Source: Yamagishiella unicocca
Taxonomy: Eukaryota > Chlorophyta > Chlorophyceae > Chlamydomonadales > Volvocaceae
Length of the DNA: 64,000 nucleotides
Direction: 5' to 3'
NCBI GenBank assembly: GCA_003116995.1
Contig: BDSL01000051.1
Span: 496,001-560,000, forward strand
Below, one piece after another: positions 1 to 12,768 of the stretch. Under the pieces are notes generated by a model, which ran no database searches, was not told where the DNA came from, and was given only the letters and a program-made list of their open reading frames with translations. Positions within the stretch are counted from its first letter, which is position 1; each line of letters begins with the position of its first letter. A program made the translations under genes and the position numbers.

Positions 1-3000
1 TGGCCCGCAATTGCCTCCTGTACGACATTCCCGCCCACGATGGCAAGGTCTTCGACTGCGGCTGGTCGGGCGACTCGCGCCGCCTCCTGTCCGTGGGGTC
101 GGACGGCAAGGCACGGCTATGGGACGCGGCGGCGGGCAGCGAGCTGTGCCAGGTAAGCTGCTGCCTCCTGGTTGCCGTACCTACCGGGAGCCACCGTTGC
201 CTAGGTCTATACGCACACGGAGATCTTTTAGTATCTAAGGGATGCTGCGTTCTTGTTTGTTTTTGGACCGGATACCTGTTTGGACCGGATACCTGTTTGG
301 ACCGGATACCTGTTTGGACCGGATACCTGTTTGGACCGGATACCTGTTTGGACCGGATACCTGTTTGGACCGGATACCTGTTTGGACCGGATACCTGTTT
401 GGACCGGATACCTGTTTGGACCGGATACCTGTTTGGACCGGATACCTGTTTGGACCGGATACCTGTTTGGACCGGATACCTGTTTGGACCGGATACCTGT
501 TTGGACCGGATACCTGTTTGGACCGGATACCTGTTTGCGTCGAGGATTGTAAGACGACGATGCGCCCTCGATCTGTCGCGGGCTTGGGACCCACAGGCGA
601 ACTTCGAGCGCGTCATGGGCGTGGTGGAGTCCGGAGGCTTTGTGCACTGCGACCTATCCGCCACCGGCAACCGCATGGCTGGCTGCACCGCGAAGGGGCA
701 GCTCATCGACTGGGTAGGTTTCCGAATGGGCGGTTCTGCGACTCCGTGGCTTTATTTGGCCCTCCTGTCCTCAGTTTCCTCGTTCGAAGGTTGTGCACTT
801 GTCTTGGGCGCAATCCCTTCTCGGCCTTGAGCTCACGCTTTCCCCCTCCCTCTTGCTGCAACGCCGCCTCTAGGACGTCGGCGCTGAGCTGCGTTGCGTG
901 CCGGAGGGCTCAATGCTGTACCAGCGGCTCAGTGCGCTCAGTCTGGGTCGATCCCGCGACGTCTACTCGCGCCTCCTGCGCCAGTACCCGCTGCTCCCCA
1001 ACACCCAAGATTCCCGTGGATGGACGATCCTCATGCACGCCGTCGCCAACTCCAACCCGGAGATCACCAAACTCATCATCGGCAGCGTGACGCCGCTCTC
1101 CGGCAAGCTGGGCCTTACGGCCTCCGCCGTGCAAAACTCCATCCTTTCGTCTATCCGCCACGTGCCTCGGGTCCAGATGGTTACGGCAGTCCCCGGCGGC
1201 ACCTCGGGGAAAGGAAGCGCGTGGGACGGCAGCAGCAAGCGGATGAGCCTGGGCGGCGTTGACAACTCCAACACGGTCATGAAGATGGGCTCCCACCAGA
1301 CCGGACTGAGCAGCAAGAAGCTCACGATTCCGGAAACCATCGACGCTCGGAGCCAAGACGAGGACGATGAGGAGGAAGACGAGGACGAGGACGATAGCCA
1401 CCTGGGTGGGCTACGGGCGCAGGCGCCGGTGCCGGTGCCGGTGCCGGTGCCGGTGTCGGCGTCGGCAGCGGCGCCAGCGCAGGGCTCGCCGCCATCACCC
1501 AACGGCGTCCCGCCCAACCTGTTTGGCCGCATGGGCAGCTTCCTGCGCACGAGTGCGGAGCTGCTGTCTCCCGGCCGCGACCGCGCGTCGACACCTGGAG
1601 ACGGCAGTGCCGCCGCTGCTGCAGGGACGTCGCCGTCACCGAAGGCGTCGGGCCCCTTGGATGGCGGGCAGGACTCCAGTAGACCACCACGGAGGTGAGG
1701 GGGTGTGCCCCGCGAGGCACGCAGCAGCTAGCGGCCGGCGGCGTGACGTGCGGTGCGGTGCTGTGCTGTGCTGTGCCGTACACCCACGTATGCGTCTTTG
1801 CACTCGACGGCTTCACTTCGTTGCAGCCAGGAATGGCCAAGAACGGATCCCGGTCCTCCTGGTCACGCGCCGCGTCTTGGGATTGGTTGGACTGCCCCTT
1901 CCCCTCGTCGCGTAGCTCCGAGGCTTGCTGACACCCATTCGCCCGGCACTGGCAACACCCGCGCCCTCTCTCCTGCACTGCAGCCCGCCCAAGTCGGGTC
2001 TTATGTTCGCACCCGACGTCCTCGCCGGGCCCTCCTCCGCTGGCGCTGTCAGCGGCTCCGCTGCGAGCAGTTACCCATCGCCTCCTAGCCCCAATCCCGG
2101 CACCAACCGCATCTCTATCCTCAAGAACAGGACCGCCAGCGTCACATCGAGCCATGCCAGCACCACGGCCGGGGTTGGCAGCGGCGGGCTGCCCATGCCG
2201 AATGAACAGGCCTTCTTCACTGCACGCGGCAGCGGCGGCGGCAATGGCAGCGGCGGCGGCAACGGCAGTGTGCACGGCGGCATCACCTACGCCAGCGGGC
2301 GGCGTTCCCTGCTGGGCTCGGTGCTGGAGGCGGAGCGAGAGCGCGACAGCGGCAGCCGCAGTCGCCGGCGCAGCTTCATGTTCGGCGCCTCGGGACCCAT
2401 GGGTCCCGTCCCGGGCTCCACGAGCATCAACGCGTCGCAGGTGGCTACGACCAACTTGGGCCGCAGCATTCGACACGCGGTCCACAAGCTGGCTCGCGCG
2501 AGCAGCCGCGGCGTGGCGGGACGCGACATGGAGGAGGGCGGGGGGGCTGACGACGGTGTCGACATGGTGAGCGCTCCGTACCAGTCGAGCGGCTTGGCAG
2601 AGATGTTGGGGCCCGGGGCGCCCTGCGAGAGCCCTCTGGCCACCTCATGCTTCCCTCGCTGCGTTCATGTCTACGGTGCCCCCTTCATGGCTACGGTACC
2701 CTTTTTTTAGCCACGATACCCCCTTTTTAGCCACGGTACCCCCTTTATGGCTACGGTACCCTCTTGTTGCGTCCCTGATCTTCTTCACCACGCCACGCGC
2801 CGCCCTAACCCCCTCTCGCTGCTGCACGTCGTCGTCTGGTTGGTGCCGCAGCGTCACGTCAGTGATCTGAGCCGGGGCGGCTGGCAGGAGGAGGAGCACG
2901 ACCCGACCAAGGGGCACTGCGGCGCGGGGCTGGGTAGCAGGGACGCGGGCGGCTCGGGACCCCCCTCGGGGCCAAACCGCGGCGGCAGCAAGGTCTGGCC

Positions 3001-6000
3001 AGTGAGTTGCGGCAGCTGGGGTTCGGGTGCGGCTGTGGCGGGCCTAGATCGATCCGAAGACTAGTATAACATGTCGGAACAAACGTGTCTCGATCGCAAA
3101 CACCATTTCGCAACGTGGTATGGGAACATGTGTTGTTGGAGTCCTCAACACGGCGCACTGACGGCACCGCCGCGCACCACTCATGCCGCCGCCGTCGCGA
3201 GCTGCAGGAGCCGCAGTCGCCGGACCGGACAGAGCCCAACGCCGTCAAGATCGCTCTGGACGCCGGTGCAGCAGACTGCGTGCAGCACGTGCTGGATGCG
3301 GTCCTTTCGCAAAAGGTGACCCCTGGGTCGTACCACGCCATTACTGCCGCCATTCCGGCAGTGGCGCAGCAGTACCCCACTATGTGCCAGGTACGCCCTG
3401 GGACGAGGCGGTCGCGGATGAGGGACGGGGGATGAGGGACGAGGCGCTCGGGGACGAGGGACGAGGCGCTTGGGGATGAGGGACGGGGGTGAGGAGGCTT
3501 AGGCGAGGGAAGCCCGCTGGGGAGTTGCTAGGGACAGGCAGGGGCGAGGTCGGCGGTTCTGGCGATGAGCGCGCGAAGGAAACCAGCCCCCACATCAAGT
3601 TGTGGCGCTGCGTAGCCAATATGGTTTCACGCCATGACGGCGGCATTGTTGTTGTTGTTGATCTTGTTGCTGATCTTGTTGTTGATGTTGATGTTGGGCG
3701 TATGCTGCGTGTTGGCATACCACCATACGCCGCCCTGCCACGCTTCGCGAGGCGTGGTTCAGTCCCGCCGTATGTCCCTCGACACTGCCTGCTGCGCGAC
3801 TCTTGCGTTTTCTGGTGCTGCTGGCCAGCAACAGCTGTCATAGCCAGCTAAACATTGACCGTACTCAAATGCCAAAGTCATAAACAGCAACCCGATTAGG
3901 TATTCGTATTATCATCACCACCATTACCGTAGCAATCGCGATAAGCAATCGCCATGTCATGCTCGCAGGTGTTCCTGTCGGGCCTGCCGCTCCGCCCACT
4001 GGGCGAAATGGAGGTGCCGTCAGCAGTGGCGGCGCGCGGCATGATCGTGACTTCTGCCCCGTCGTACACGTCGTACAAGGAGATGTGGGTGAACGAGCTG
4101 CAGCTTCAGGGGGTAAGCGACAGTCCCCCTCCCAACACGCCGCAACCCGCCTGCCCAGCCCGGCTGTGTTGCCACGTCATTAACCCCTACATCACTCGCC
4201 ACCGCCTCCCCACATTGCCACATCACTCGCCACGGCCTCCTCACATTGCCACATCACTCGCCACCGCCTCCCCACATTGCCACATCACTCGCCACCGCCT
4301 CCCCACATTGCCACATCACTCGCCACCGCCTCCCCACATTGCCACATCACTCGCCACCGCCTCATCCTCAGGCTAACAAGGGCCCCATGGCGCTGATGGA
4401 GGCCTGCATGGTGCGCCTGCCGTTCGCGGCCGCCAGCGGCAAGACGTCGGTGCTGCACACGCTGGTGGAGAGCAGCGTGCCCGTGCAGACGTTTGGAAGC
4501 GACACGGTCAAGGTGGGGGCAGTTGCTTGTCGCTGGACTGGTCGGGGGCGTGTGCCGCTTACTACTGGGTTGATGGCATAAAGCTCATGGCATGCGCGAC
4601 CGCACCGTCCGCCCCGCGCATCCCATGCGTGTGGGGGCGCAGGGGGAGCTAGCCCGGTCATGAGGTTTTCCAACCCGCTTTCGTAAACATCGTAACCCCC
4701 GGCCCCCGCCGCCTCGCGCCCTCGCCATCAGGCTATCGTCGACTACAAGTGGCGTAACTTCGCACAGCGCCGCATCTACATCAAGGCCCTCGTGTACCTG
4801 CTGTATACCGTCACCTTCACAGTCTTCGCGGTGCTGTTCGCGGACCACGACAGCAAGGTGAGCTGCGGACGCCTGGCGCAATGTTACTGAACAAGGCAGG
4901 GCCGTCGACGCAACGGCAGCCAGTCTCATCTGCCCATATACGCGCGTGTGTGTTTGGTACCAAACTTTACTAATCCTATGGGCCGCGAAACCGCGCATGC
5001 TCGCTTTTGAGTCATTTAAAAAGGAAACAAGAAATCATGTGTGTGTGTGTGTTTTATATATGCTGCGCTGAGCCGCGAAGGAGGCTGAGCGCGAAGAGAC
5101 CAAGGAATCCGGAGGCAGGGCGAGGCGCCAATAGTTACCGAAAGAAGCCCAGAGTGTGTCCACGAGAAGCCATAATTCCGATTATGTAGACGGTGTCCGC
5201 GCAGCGCTCCGATAGCCAGAAGGACGGTGCTGAGCTCCAGTAGCGACCGTGTGTGTGTGTGTGTGGCGTGCGTAAAACCACATCTACTGGCGCAACGACA
5301 CGCCCCGTTCGTCACGACCTTTGCCGCATCGCTCCCCTTCCCCCAGGCCAACATGAAGGAGCTGTACGACGAGCGCCGCGGCGTGGCTATGGTGGCCTTC
5401 GCCGCCATCCTCTTCTTCTACGGCATCTACTTCTTGGTGCTGGAGTGCGTGCAGCTGGCCAGCCTGGGCGCCGCGGCTTACTTCGACTCGTTCTGGAACA
5501 TCGTCGACATCGCGGCATACGTCACGACGCTCGTGGTCTGCCCGTGCACCGTGTTTCGATACGGCATCGGCGAAGAGGAGTTCGTCGCAGTGCTGGTACG
5601 TGTGGGGTTAGAGAGGGAAACGCGTGCCCTGGCACCGTAAGGAGGGATGGAAACCGAGCTGTAGAAGGGAGGAGGGGACGGGAGGAAGGGAGGGACGGGA
5701 GGGACGGGAGGGACGGGAGGGACGGGAGGGACGGGAGGGACGGGAGGGAGGGTACAGCACAGCTTCTGGGCTGCGGATGCGTCGAGGTTTCCCCGGCGGC
5801 TGAAGGCATACAGCCACTGCCTCTGCACCCCTGGAGTGACGCGAAGGAAATCAGAAGGATGACGCTGCTGCTTCTGTTTGCGCAGGTTGCTGCCGAGGTG
5901 ATCATGTTGTGGGTCAAGGTGTTGTTCTTCGGCCTGGCCATCGACGGCGTGGGGACGTTCATCTTCATGACGGCCGAGATCATCAAGGGACTCAAGTACT

Positions 6001-9000
6001 TCATCGGCCTGCTGGCCACGCTCTTCATATCCTTTGCGGTAGCCTTCATGGTGCTGTTCAGGTGCGACAAGGCACCTGAACATTAAAATTTGTAATTAAT
6101 TTTGGAACAATTGTATTTGTACGCGTCACTTCACGCCGTTCCACAGCACCCCACCGCGACGCCTAGCGACTAACATGCCGCCAGCTGTTGCCTCGCGCGC
6201 TGTCGGGCTGACGCGACCGCGCCCACAGTACTGACTGCGAAGCCAACTGCCAAACCCAACATCGCTGCTGCAGGAATGAGCCCGTTCTCAATGAGGACGG
6301 CAGCGACGGCCTGGGCAGCCTGTACGGCGACTTCGGCAACTCCCTGCTCAACGTGTACCTGGTCATGTTTACGATCGGAGACCCACACAATTCCGCCGGC
6401 ACCGAATACGGCCATGTGAGTGCTGCATCCTGTTTGCCGTTCTGCTGCTGCGTCTTGCACGCTCCCTGCTCCGCTTCCGCTCCTTCGCAACACCCTATTG
6501 GTAACTCGACCCTCCTTCACACTCATACTGCCACCTGCTTCCCTCGCCGCCTCTCGCCTCTTCCTCTTTGGTCGGTCCAGTCCACCAGCTCCTCGCTAAC
6601 CCCAACCCCCCACTCCCGCATGCTGAACCCCCTGCTGCGCAGTTCGCCATCCTTCTCTTCTGCGTCTACATGTTCGCTCTGCTCGTGGTGCTGCTCAACA
6701 TGCTCGTCACGCTCATGGCGGACATCTACCAGAAGGTCAAGGGCATCCAGCACTTTGTCTTCCTCAAAGGTCAGCCCCCTGACGTGCCCAGCCTCCAAGG
6801 TTCCCTTCCCCATGCCCTAACCCCAATGCCATCATGCATTCACCCACGGCACTACACCAACATTTTGCACCTGCAGCATGAGCGCAATGTTTGCGGCTTC
6901 GCCGCCGTGCGCGTTGCGCCACTCTTTTCAACTAATGCCGCGCTGCCTCTCCTCTGCCTGGGCTCCCTTTCGTCGCCCCCAGGTCGCGCCGAGCTCATCA
7001 TCGATGTGGAGAGCACCACCGGCGGCGGCCTGGTGAACGCCGACCACCCCTACCTGCACCTCCTCATGCCGCTGCGCAAGGACTCGTCGGGAGCTGGTGG
7101 CGCGGGCGGCACCATGGCCGACAACGCCACAGGGTGAGTCGTCAAACGGCGGTCGCGCTGCGGTCGTGCTGTCTTGCCGTTGGGGTGAACCCAACCTCGC
7201 GGCTGATGACGAAGGATGCGTGCCGTGGGGTGAGGTGAGGTTCCATTTGGAACTGGGGGCTGCCGAACGAGGAGGTGGGGCTGAGGCTAAGCCCGTCCCC
7301 TGAGCGCCACGCTTCTCACCGCCCATTTCCTGTGCTCCGAAACCTCCCTAACCAGCCCCCGCCCACCCACCAACGGCCCCCTAGGGATAAGTTAGTGACC
7401 GCTGCGCTAGCGCGGATAGCCAACGGTGCCACTGCGGCAACCGGCACGGGGGGGCCGGCCGGCGGCCTCACCTCGCGCGCCGTCAGCCTGACCGGCGGAC
7501 TGGGCCGCGGATTGGGCGATGGTCCCTCCGGTAGCGGCAGCGAGGACGAGGACGGGCGCAGCTTGGGCCCCGCCGTCAGCCGCATGGCTTCCTTCAAGTC
7601 CATGCGAAGCTTCGCGGTGGGTAGTGGCGGCGTCGGCTTGCTGGGCGGCGGCAGCGGCGCGCTGCAGCGGCGACAGACGGACGCGTTCAGCTCTCTGGGC
7701 GGGATGACCATGGCCAGGCGCGGCGGCGGAGGGGGCGGAGGAGGCGGAGGAGGTGGAGGCGGAGGGGGCGACCCGGAGCGCATGGAGCGGCTGGAGCGCG
7801 CAGTCAACCGGCTGTCTGCCAACCTAGACGCCGTCATGGCCCACTTTAGGGTTCGCCGACAGTCGAACTCCGGCGGCCAATCGCTGCTGCTGACGACGGC
7901 GGAATTGGCGGCCGCGCGCGCCACGTCGGCCCGCCGCGGCGGGAACCCGCGGTTTACGGTGAACGGCGTCGGCGGGGGCAGCATGTCGGTGCGTGGAGTG
8001 GTCAGGGGCGAGGGGTCGTTCGGGCTCCCTGGAGGTGTCACCAGCCGCGGCCCCAGCCGCCCCACTAGCCGCCCCACCAGCGCCCTGCCGATCGTGACGG
8101 CGGCGATGCCACCGCTGCCGCCGCCCATGGTCCCCCACCTGGGTATGCCCGCCGCTGTGCCGGCGGTCAACGGACCCTCCTCATCATCGGCCCTCATCGC
8201 CGCCGTTGCGAATAGCAACGGCAACAACAATAACAACAACAATAATAGTAATAACAACAACAATAACAACAGCAGCAACAACAACAACAACAGCAGCAGC
8301 ACCTCCGTCTCCGGCGGCGCCGGTGGGAACCACGCGCACTTGCACGCAACGTTTGCGGACCAGTACGGCGCGTTCTTGGCGGCCGCTCCGGGTCTCGATG
8401 CGGGTCTGCGGGGACCGCGGTCCACCTCGCCCACCCTTGACAGCGCCGTCGCCGCCCATACGAGCACCAGCGGAGGCGGAGGCGGAGCTGCCACCGCCGT
8501 CGTCGTCGTGGGACCCGCACCCGTCGCGCTCGTCGGGCGACCCATGACGGCCGAGAGGGTGGCAGCAGCTGGGGGAGCAGCTGGCGGCGGGGTCGGCACG
8601 ACCTTGGTCGCTGCTGGAGTCGTGGGCGGCGGTGGCGGTAGCGGTGGTGGTGCTGTCCCGCTGCCGCGACGCGGCTTCAGCCCGGATTCACTGGTGCCAT
8701 CCACCATTGTTAAGATAGATGAGAGCACGGAGGGTCTGGGGGCGGTGTCTCCGGCGCGGCCGTCAGCGGGGGCGGTATCTCCGGCGCGGCCATCGGCGGG
8801 GACGGCCAGGCCGTCAGACGGCTCTCCGGCCGCCAGCACGCCGCGCCTGGGTAGCAGCGGCAGCGGCAGGGGCGGAGTCGACCCCTTAAGCCGGAGTGCG
8901 GGCAGCGTGAGCAGCAGCGCGGGCGGTGTGGCGGCGGCGGCGCGGCTGGTGTTGGATCCGGAGGAGCCGCCGGCCTGGGGCGGCTCCGGGCCTGGGCGGC

Positions 9001-9074
9001 CGGCTGGCGGCGCCACTGGCAGCGCGGAGCTTCCTAGGTTGAGGACACCGGGCGAGGTGGAACCCAGCGGCTAG
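1..9074 (+). CDS. WD40-ankyrin-TRP-like cation channel (5' end outside window)
   Basis: Fifteen exons join in one frame (about 1649 residues in the window): <1-152, 597-713, 874-1694, 1984-2566, 2852-3001, 3208-3390, 3969-4112, 4372-4512, 4732-4857, 5347-5595, 5886-6061, 6274-6415, 6643-6769, 6983-7133, 7385-9074. Residues 1-95 carry the end of a WD40 propeller (DGKARLWDAAAG). An ankyrin-like helix pair (GWTILMHAVANSN) follows, then a long acidic/Pro/Ser-rich insert and further ankyrin-like helices. Residues ~764-1036 hold six hydrophobic segments: S1 in exon 9, S2-S3 in exon 10, S4-S5 in exon 11, a pore loop with VMFTIGD in exon 12 and S6 in exon 13. That is the TRP/ion-transport layout, and the pore loop resembles TRPV. 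The ~600-residue tail is Gly/Asn/Ser-rich and probably disordered. Inferred role: membrane (perhaps ciliary) cation channel; ligand unknown. Confidence 0.85.
262..537. repeat. 17-bp minisatellite in channel intron
   Basis: About 16 near-perfect tandem copies of TTTGGACCGGATACCTG fill the intron between exons 1 and 2 of the channel gene. Because 17 is not a multiple of 3 and the unit has no stop in several frames, it creates long spurious ORFs on both strands. Confidence 0.97.
2671..2768. repeat. Short degenerate repeat in channel intron 4
   Basis: Four copies of a ~24-bp unit of the form CTACGGTACCCCCTTTATGG/AGCC, alternating TATGG and TAGCC variants, lie in the intron between exons ending at 2566 and starting at 2852. 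Confidence 0.8.
4188..4362. repeat. 31-bp minisatellite in channel intron 7
   Basis: About 5.5 tandem copies of a 31-bp unit (CACATCACTCGCCACCGCCT followed by CCCCACATTGC) run almost to the 3' splice site at 4371. The C/A-rich array may serve as an extended polypyrimidine tract. Confidence 0.92.
5688..5752. repeat. 9-bp G-rich tandem repeat in channel intron 10
   Basis: Seven or so copies of GGGACGGGA lie within the intron between exons ending at 5595 and starting at 5886. Runs of GGG every few bases make G-quadruplex formation on the transcript plausible. Confidence 0.9.
8218..8310 (+). repeat. AAC/AAT triplet tract encoding poly-Asn
   Basis: An AAC/AAT tract with interspersed AGC/AGT encodes an Asn/Ser homopolymer in the cytosolic tail of the channel. 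The opposite strand gives a misleading poly-Leu reading frame. A GGC/GGA poly-Gly tract lies upstream at about 7722-7768. Confidence 0.9.
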
Positions 9075-9242
9075 GGTTTGTCTTTCGATTTGAGGCACTT
9101 GTTGGTTGCTAGCTGCAGGTTGGGGTCGGGTGCCTTGCTGGCCTGTGGTGCGAAGGTGCCATGTTGCGAGGACGCTGATGTGGGTGCGCTTGTGCCTTGC
9201 TGGCGCGCGGGCTGGCGTGGGGTGGGTTGTACGGGCATTGGC

Positions 9243-9247
9243 TGTAA
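9243..9247 (+). terminator. TGTAA poly(A) signal of channel gene
   Basis: TGTAA, the usual poly(A) signal of chlamydomonadalean algae, lies about 170 bases after the channel stop codon at 9072-9074. Confidence 0.6.
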
Positions 9248-10706
9248 TGTTGCGGACAGGGCATCATTATTTGTGTCATTGTATGTGTATGTCTGTGTGT
9301 CTCCGTGTGTGTGTGTGCGACTGTGAGACCTGCATGCGTGTTCGGAGCAGCGGCTGCGGGGCGCGGTGACGCGTCGTGGTGCTGCAAGAGGCATAAGAGA
9401 GTGAAGTGTGACCGGGCCAGGAGGCGTGTGGAGTCGGGCCGTAGAGGTGTAGCGTCTAGGGGGTTTCGCCGCGTCGAAGTAAGACTGTCAAGGAAATTCA
9501 GGGTGGGGGTGGTGGGGTGGACGTAGTTGTGGGTGCGGGCGGGACCTCGGGCCTAGGAGCCGTGGCCGCATACAGATTGGGTATTATGAGGCCGGCTGCG
9601 CTGCCGCGTGATGAACCAATGAGGCGGCGGCGGTGTTACGCAGCCTGTTCAGGTCAGCAGTGTCGGGCTTCCCAGTGGTAGGGCGGTCGGCGGAGTTTCC
9701 ACGATGATAGTGTGAGGTTGTTCGCTTCTGGGCGCCTCTGTTTGACCCGCGCTGTTCGACTAGGGATGGACAAAGGGCTGGTGATCTTGGATTGTTGCGC
9801 CTGGGCGGCTGGCTAGGTATGGCAGCAGCACCACTCCATGTACCTGATTGACCCGCGCTTTTAACTCTCGTTGGGGCGTACGTGTGCGCTAACGGCATGC
9901 TACAGTTCGTGGAACCAGCAAGCAGTGGTCACGTGTCGCGCTGTCTGCGTACATGAGCGCACGGGGGGTCTGACGTGTGTGTACGTATGTATGTACTTGC
10001 ACATGCTGTTGCATCTGCTGCTGCCAGGGGCTGGGAGAAGCGTCTGCGATGTCGTGCGATTCGGCGCGTCTGATTTATAATCCACGGCGCCATCGCCCCG
10101 TGTAGTCTCACACTAGCAGATGATTGCACCTGGCCAACAGGTAGGGCAAAGTGAGGGCATGGGCGCGTTCGTACAAAACAATTGCTATTGACGTGGCCAC
10201 AACAGAATTCAATACCGTGTTTATCGTAAAGCCCGTAACAGTGACATGTGGCGTGCGTAATCAGTCGGTGCACGCAATAAGTTATGGCGGGTATTGCCGG
10301 TTGTCTTGTATCAGAACGCGCCGCTGGTATCGCGGCTCATGCACTGGCTTGTCTTCTGATTTGGCGCTGCGTTGTGACGTCTGACATATCAAGGCAGCGA
10401 AGTGCAATCTGCCGCAGGCGCAGTCGGCGCAGAGGAGGTGCTGACACCCATCAAGGTGCTCGGCGTCCATGCATGAAGGCAAAAGACGTTTTGCCGAATT
10501 TGCATTAGATGCAAGTCGGTTACCGGTATATTGTTTGAGCCGAGCGGGCTTGCAGTGCCCCTACGAAAGGTCAGAAGGTAATGTCCTTGTAAGAGGCACT
10601 AGCTTACCTCCCGGGCTCACACCAGCTCGCAAAATCTCTTTTCTTCGTCTGCCGTTTCCGTCCATGAATGCGAAGGACGAGGTACGCGCGGTGCGTTGTA
10701 GCCTTC
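9248..10706. other. Intergenic, no supported gene
   Basis: Holds a GT-rich stretch near 9265-9320 and only short reading frames without convincing splice partners. I see no conserved motif on either strand. Confidence 0.4.
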
Positions 10707-12768
10707 TCAGTGGCCTGTCGTTCCGAGCGCTTCCGCGACTCCTTCCAGCAACCTTATTAAGTCATCAGATGTCAGCGTTTTCTCGGCGCCGCTCACTACG
10801 ATTTTGCAAGCCTGCACTGCGGGGTACGTCCTAATCAGGCTGCCAGGTGGCGATGTGTCCTCCAAAACAACCCACAATAGTACGGTATGTCCCCCGACCA
10901 ACGAGCACCCAATCAGCAGTCACTCAAGTGCAAACACCGCGAAGGTGCCCTTATTGAGCCAATTCTGTCAGCCTCGATTCCGACAGCCCTAGTCCTTACT
11001 GCCCAGGGCTGCCCCACGCCGTTGCACGGCAAGGGCCTGGTCTGCCCCTCACCTGTTGCACCTCTGCTGCGATCAACTGCCTCACCATCACCCGCCACCG
11101 CTAGTGGGCCGCTGCAGCTCGACCATTTAGCATCTTGAAAGGGCCACGCTTCTGCTGCAATCCTGCGCTGGTGGAGCAGGTGGCTTGCTGGTGTGTTCGT
11201 TCACACCATCATACACAACGCTGGGACGACTGGAAAAGGCTAATACAGTTCAGCTTGCCGCATCAAGGCCACTGCCTCTTCGCGTACCCACTTAGCGTCC
11301 AGAACGCAAATGCTGCCTTGAAATGTGCGAATTTTGCTGAAGGCACCAAATGAAGCAGGAACGAAGGCACTTAAGCGTAACCCAACAGCAGGCCTCTCTC
11401 ACTTTTAGTGAATAGTGACTGACAGCTGAGCCCTGTGGTAGTGAGCGTGTTGATCAGCCCGCATCCCCCTCTATTCCAAGTTTGGTCCAAAGCCTGCTTC
11501 GGGCAACGTGTGACGGAAACGGACAGAGCTAGGATGGAACCGCGCAATGCGTCGACATGACTTCAGTCCTGGAGGATGGGAGCACCCATGAACATCGTTG
11601 CCGTTTACATCACTTCACTGGCGCGTGCCCGCCATTATGGAGAGCAATTCGCCTATCACTTACACCAGGTTTCACCAATACAGCTTTCACTGCTGCCGGG
11701 GCATCTCTCCGTATCAGCCAGCGAACAGCTCACAACGTGTACTCATTCCCAAACCACCCTACCGCCCACGTCTCCGACCCTCACGCCCGCTGACCCCGCC
11801 TGCAGGACTCTCCCCCTGCTACCAAATCGCCCATCCGTCGCTCCGCTCGTTCAGGGGGCTTGGGGGGGGCGCAACATTGCTGCAAAGGGGCTCAGCGCTC
11901 CAAGGTACGCAGCTGTATCCTCAGCTGTATCCGACATCGTAGCGCCCAGAATCCAGAATCAGCGTTCCTTCAATCAGCACGACAAAACTGCTGCCGGTCA
12001 CCATCAGGCGCATTGAGGTGGGGATCACACTGTCCTCCCTCAGCAGACACCGGGCAGCGGCCAACACGACAGGAGAGCCCCTCGTCCCAGTAGGCCCACC
12101 GCATCGAGCCATTTACCGTACATCCTTGTAACCGCTGCCAACCACCTGTTGAGCCTTGGGATACAACGCCCCTCCGAAGAAGGGTGCGGACCGTCCCTAA
12201 ATTGGCAATGCCTGTCGCTCCATATTTCACCGCCCCCAGCTGCCGCCCACCTGCTAATGGGCCCCCCGCGCAACATGCTGGCGACGCAGCACCAACCAGC
12301 TCATCTGCGGTATAGGTATGCGCCCTTGACGCGCACCAACGCCACCAGAAACCGTTCCGATCGCACGCAGCCTGCGCCAGCGTACTTGCACTGCTACAGC
12401 GCCATGCAGGTCCGGTCACCGTGCGGGCCCCATGCGTATGCGCGGTGTATGCGGCGTGTATCCGGTGTAGGGGGAACGCGCACAAGCGGACCATCCAGGA
12501 ACAACCCAGCGCTAGCTCAGTTCACCCACCTCCGCGCCGGCACCTCCACATGGCACCTCCGGCACGACACAACGCTACTCCCATCACCTTCCCGGGGAAA
12601 TCTCCCCCTGCCGGCCCCTCCGGGAAGCCAGCTCCCCCCCTGCCTGTGCTGCGCGCACCGCCGTCAGCACGCGCGGCCTCGCCGCTGGTGGTTCGTATTT
12701 GGGTTTCATGCCAAGAGACCAACCTGCCTCCAAACACCCAAAACTCAACCCGGTGCCCTCATACCGCC
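10707..12768 (-). other. Exon-like fragments of an unresolved minus-strand gene
   Basis: Several minus-strand stretches read like protein but could not be joined. One is 10707-10901, ending in DDLIRLLEGVAEALG and a stop. The others lie around 10913-11098 and 11921-12040 (MRLMVTGSSFVVLIEG). On the plus strand, 11806-11904 has good splice borders and an open phase-0 frame, so strand is uncertain. I do not recognise a family. These pieces may belong with the phosphatase-like exon at 12769-12918. Confidence 0.25.

Noticed and set aside
228..647. Several ORFs on both strands over the 17-mer array
   Set aside because: Created by the stop-free repeat; the array lies between two well-supported exons.
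7316..9016. 566-codon minus-strand ORF opposite the channel tail
   Set aside because: It is the antisense of the phase-linked last exon; its poly-Leu and poly-Pro are reflections of AAC and GGC triplets.
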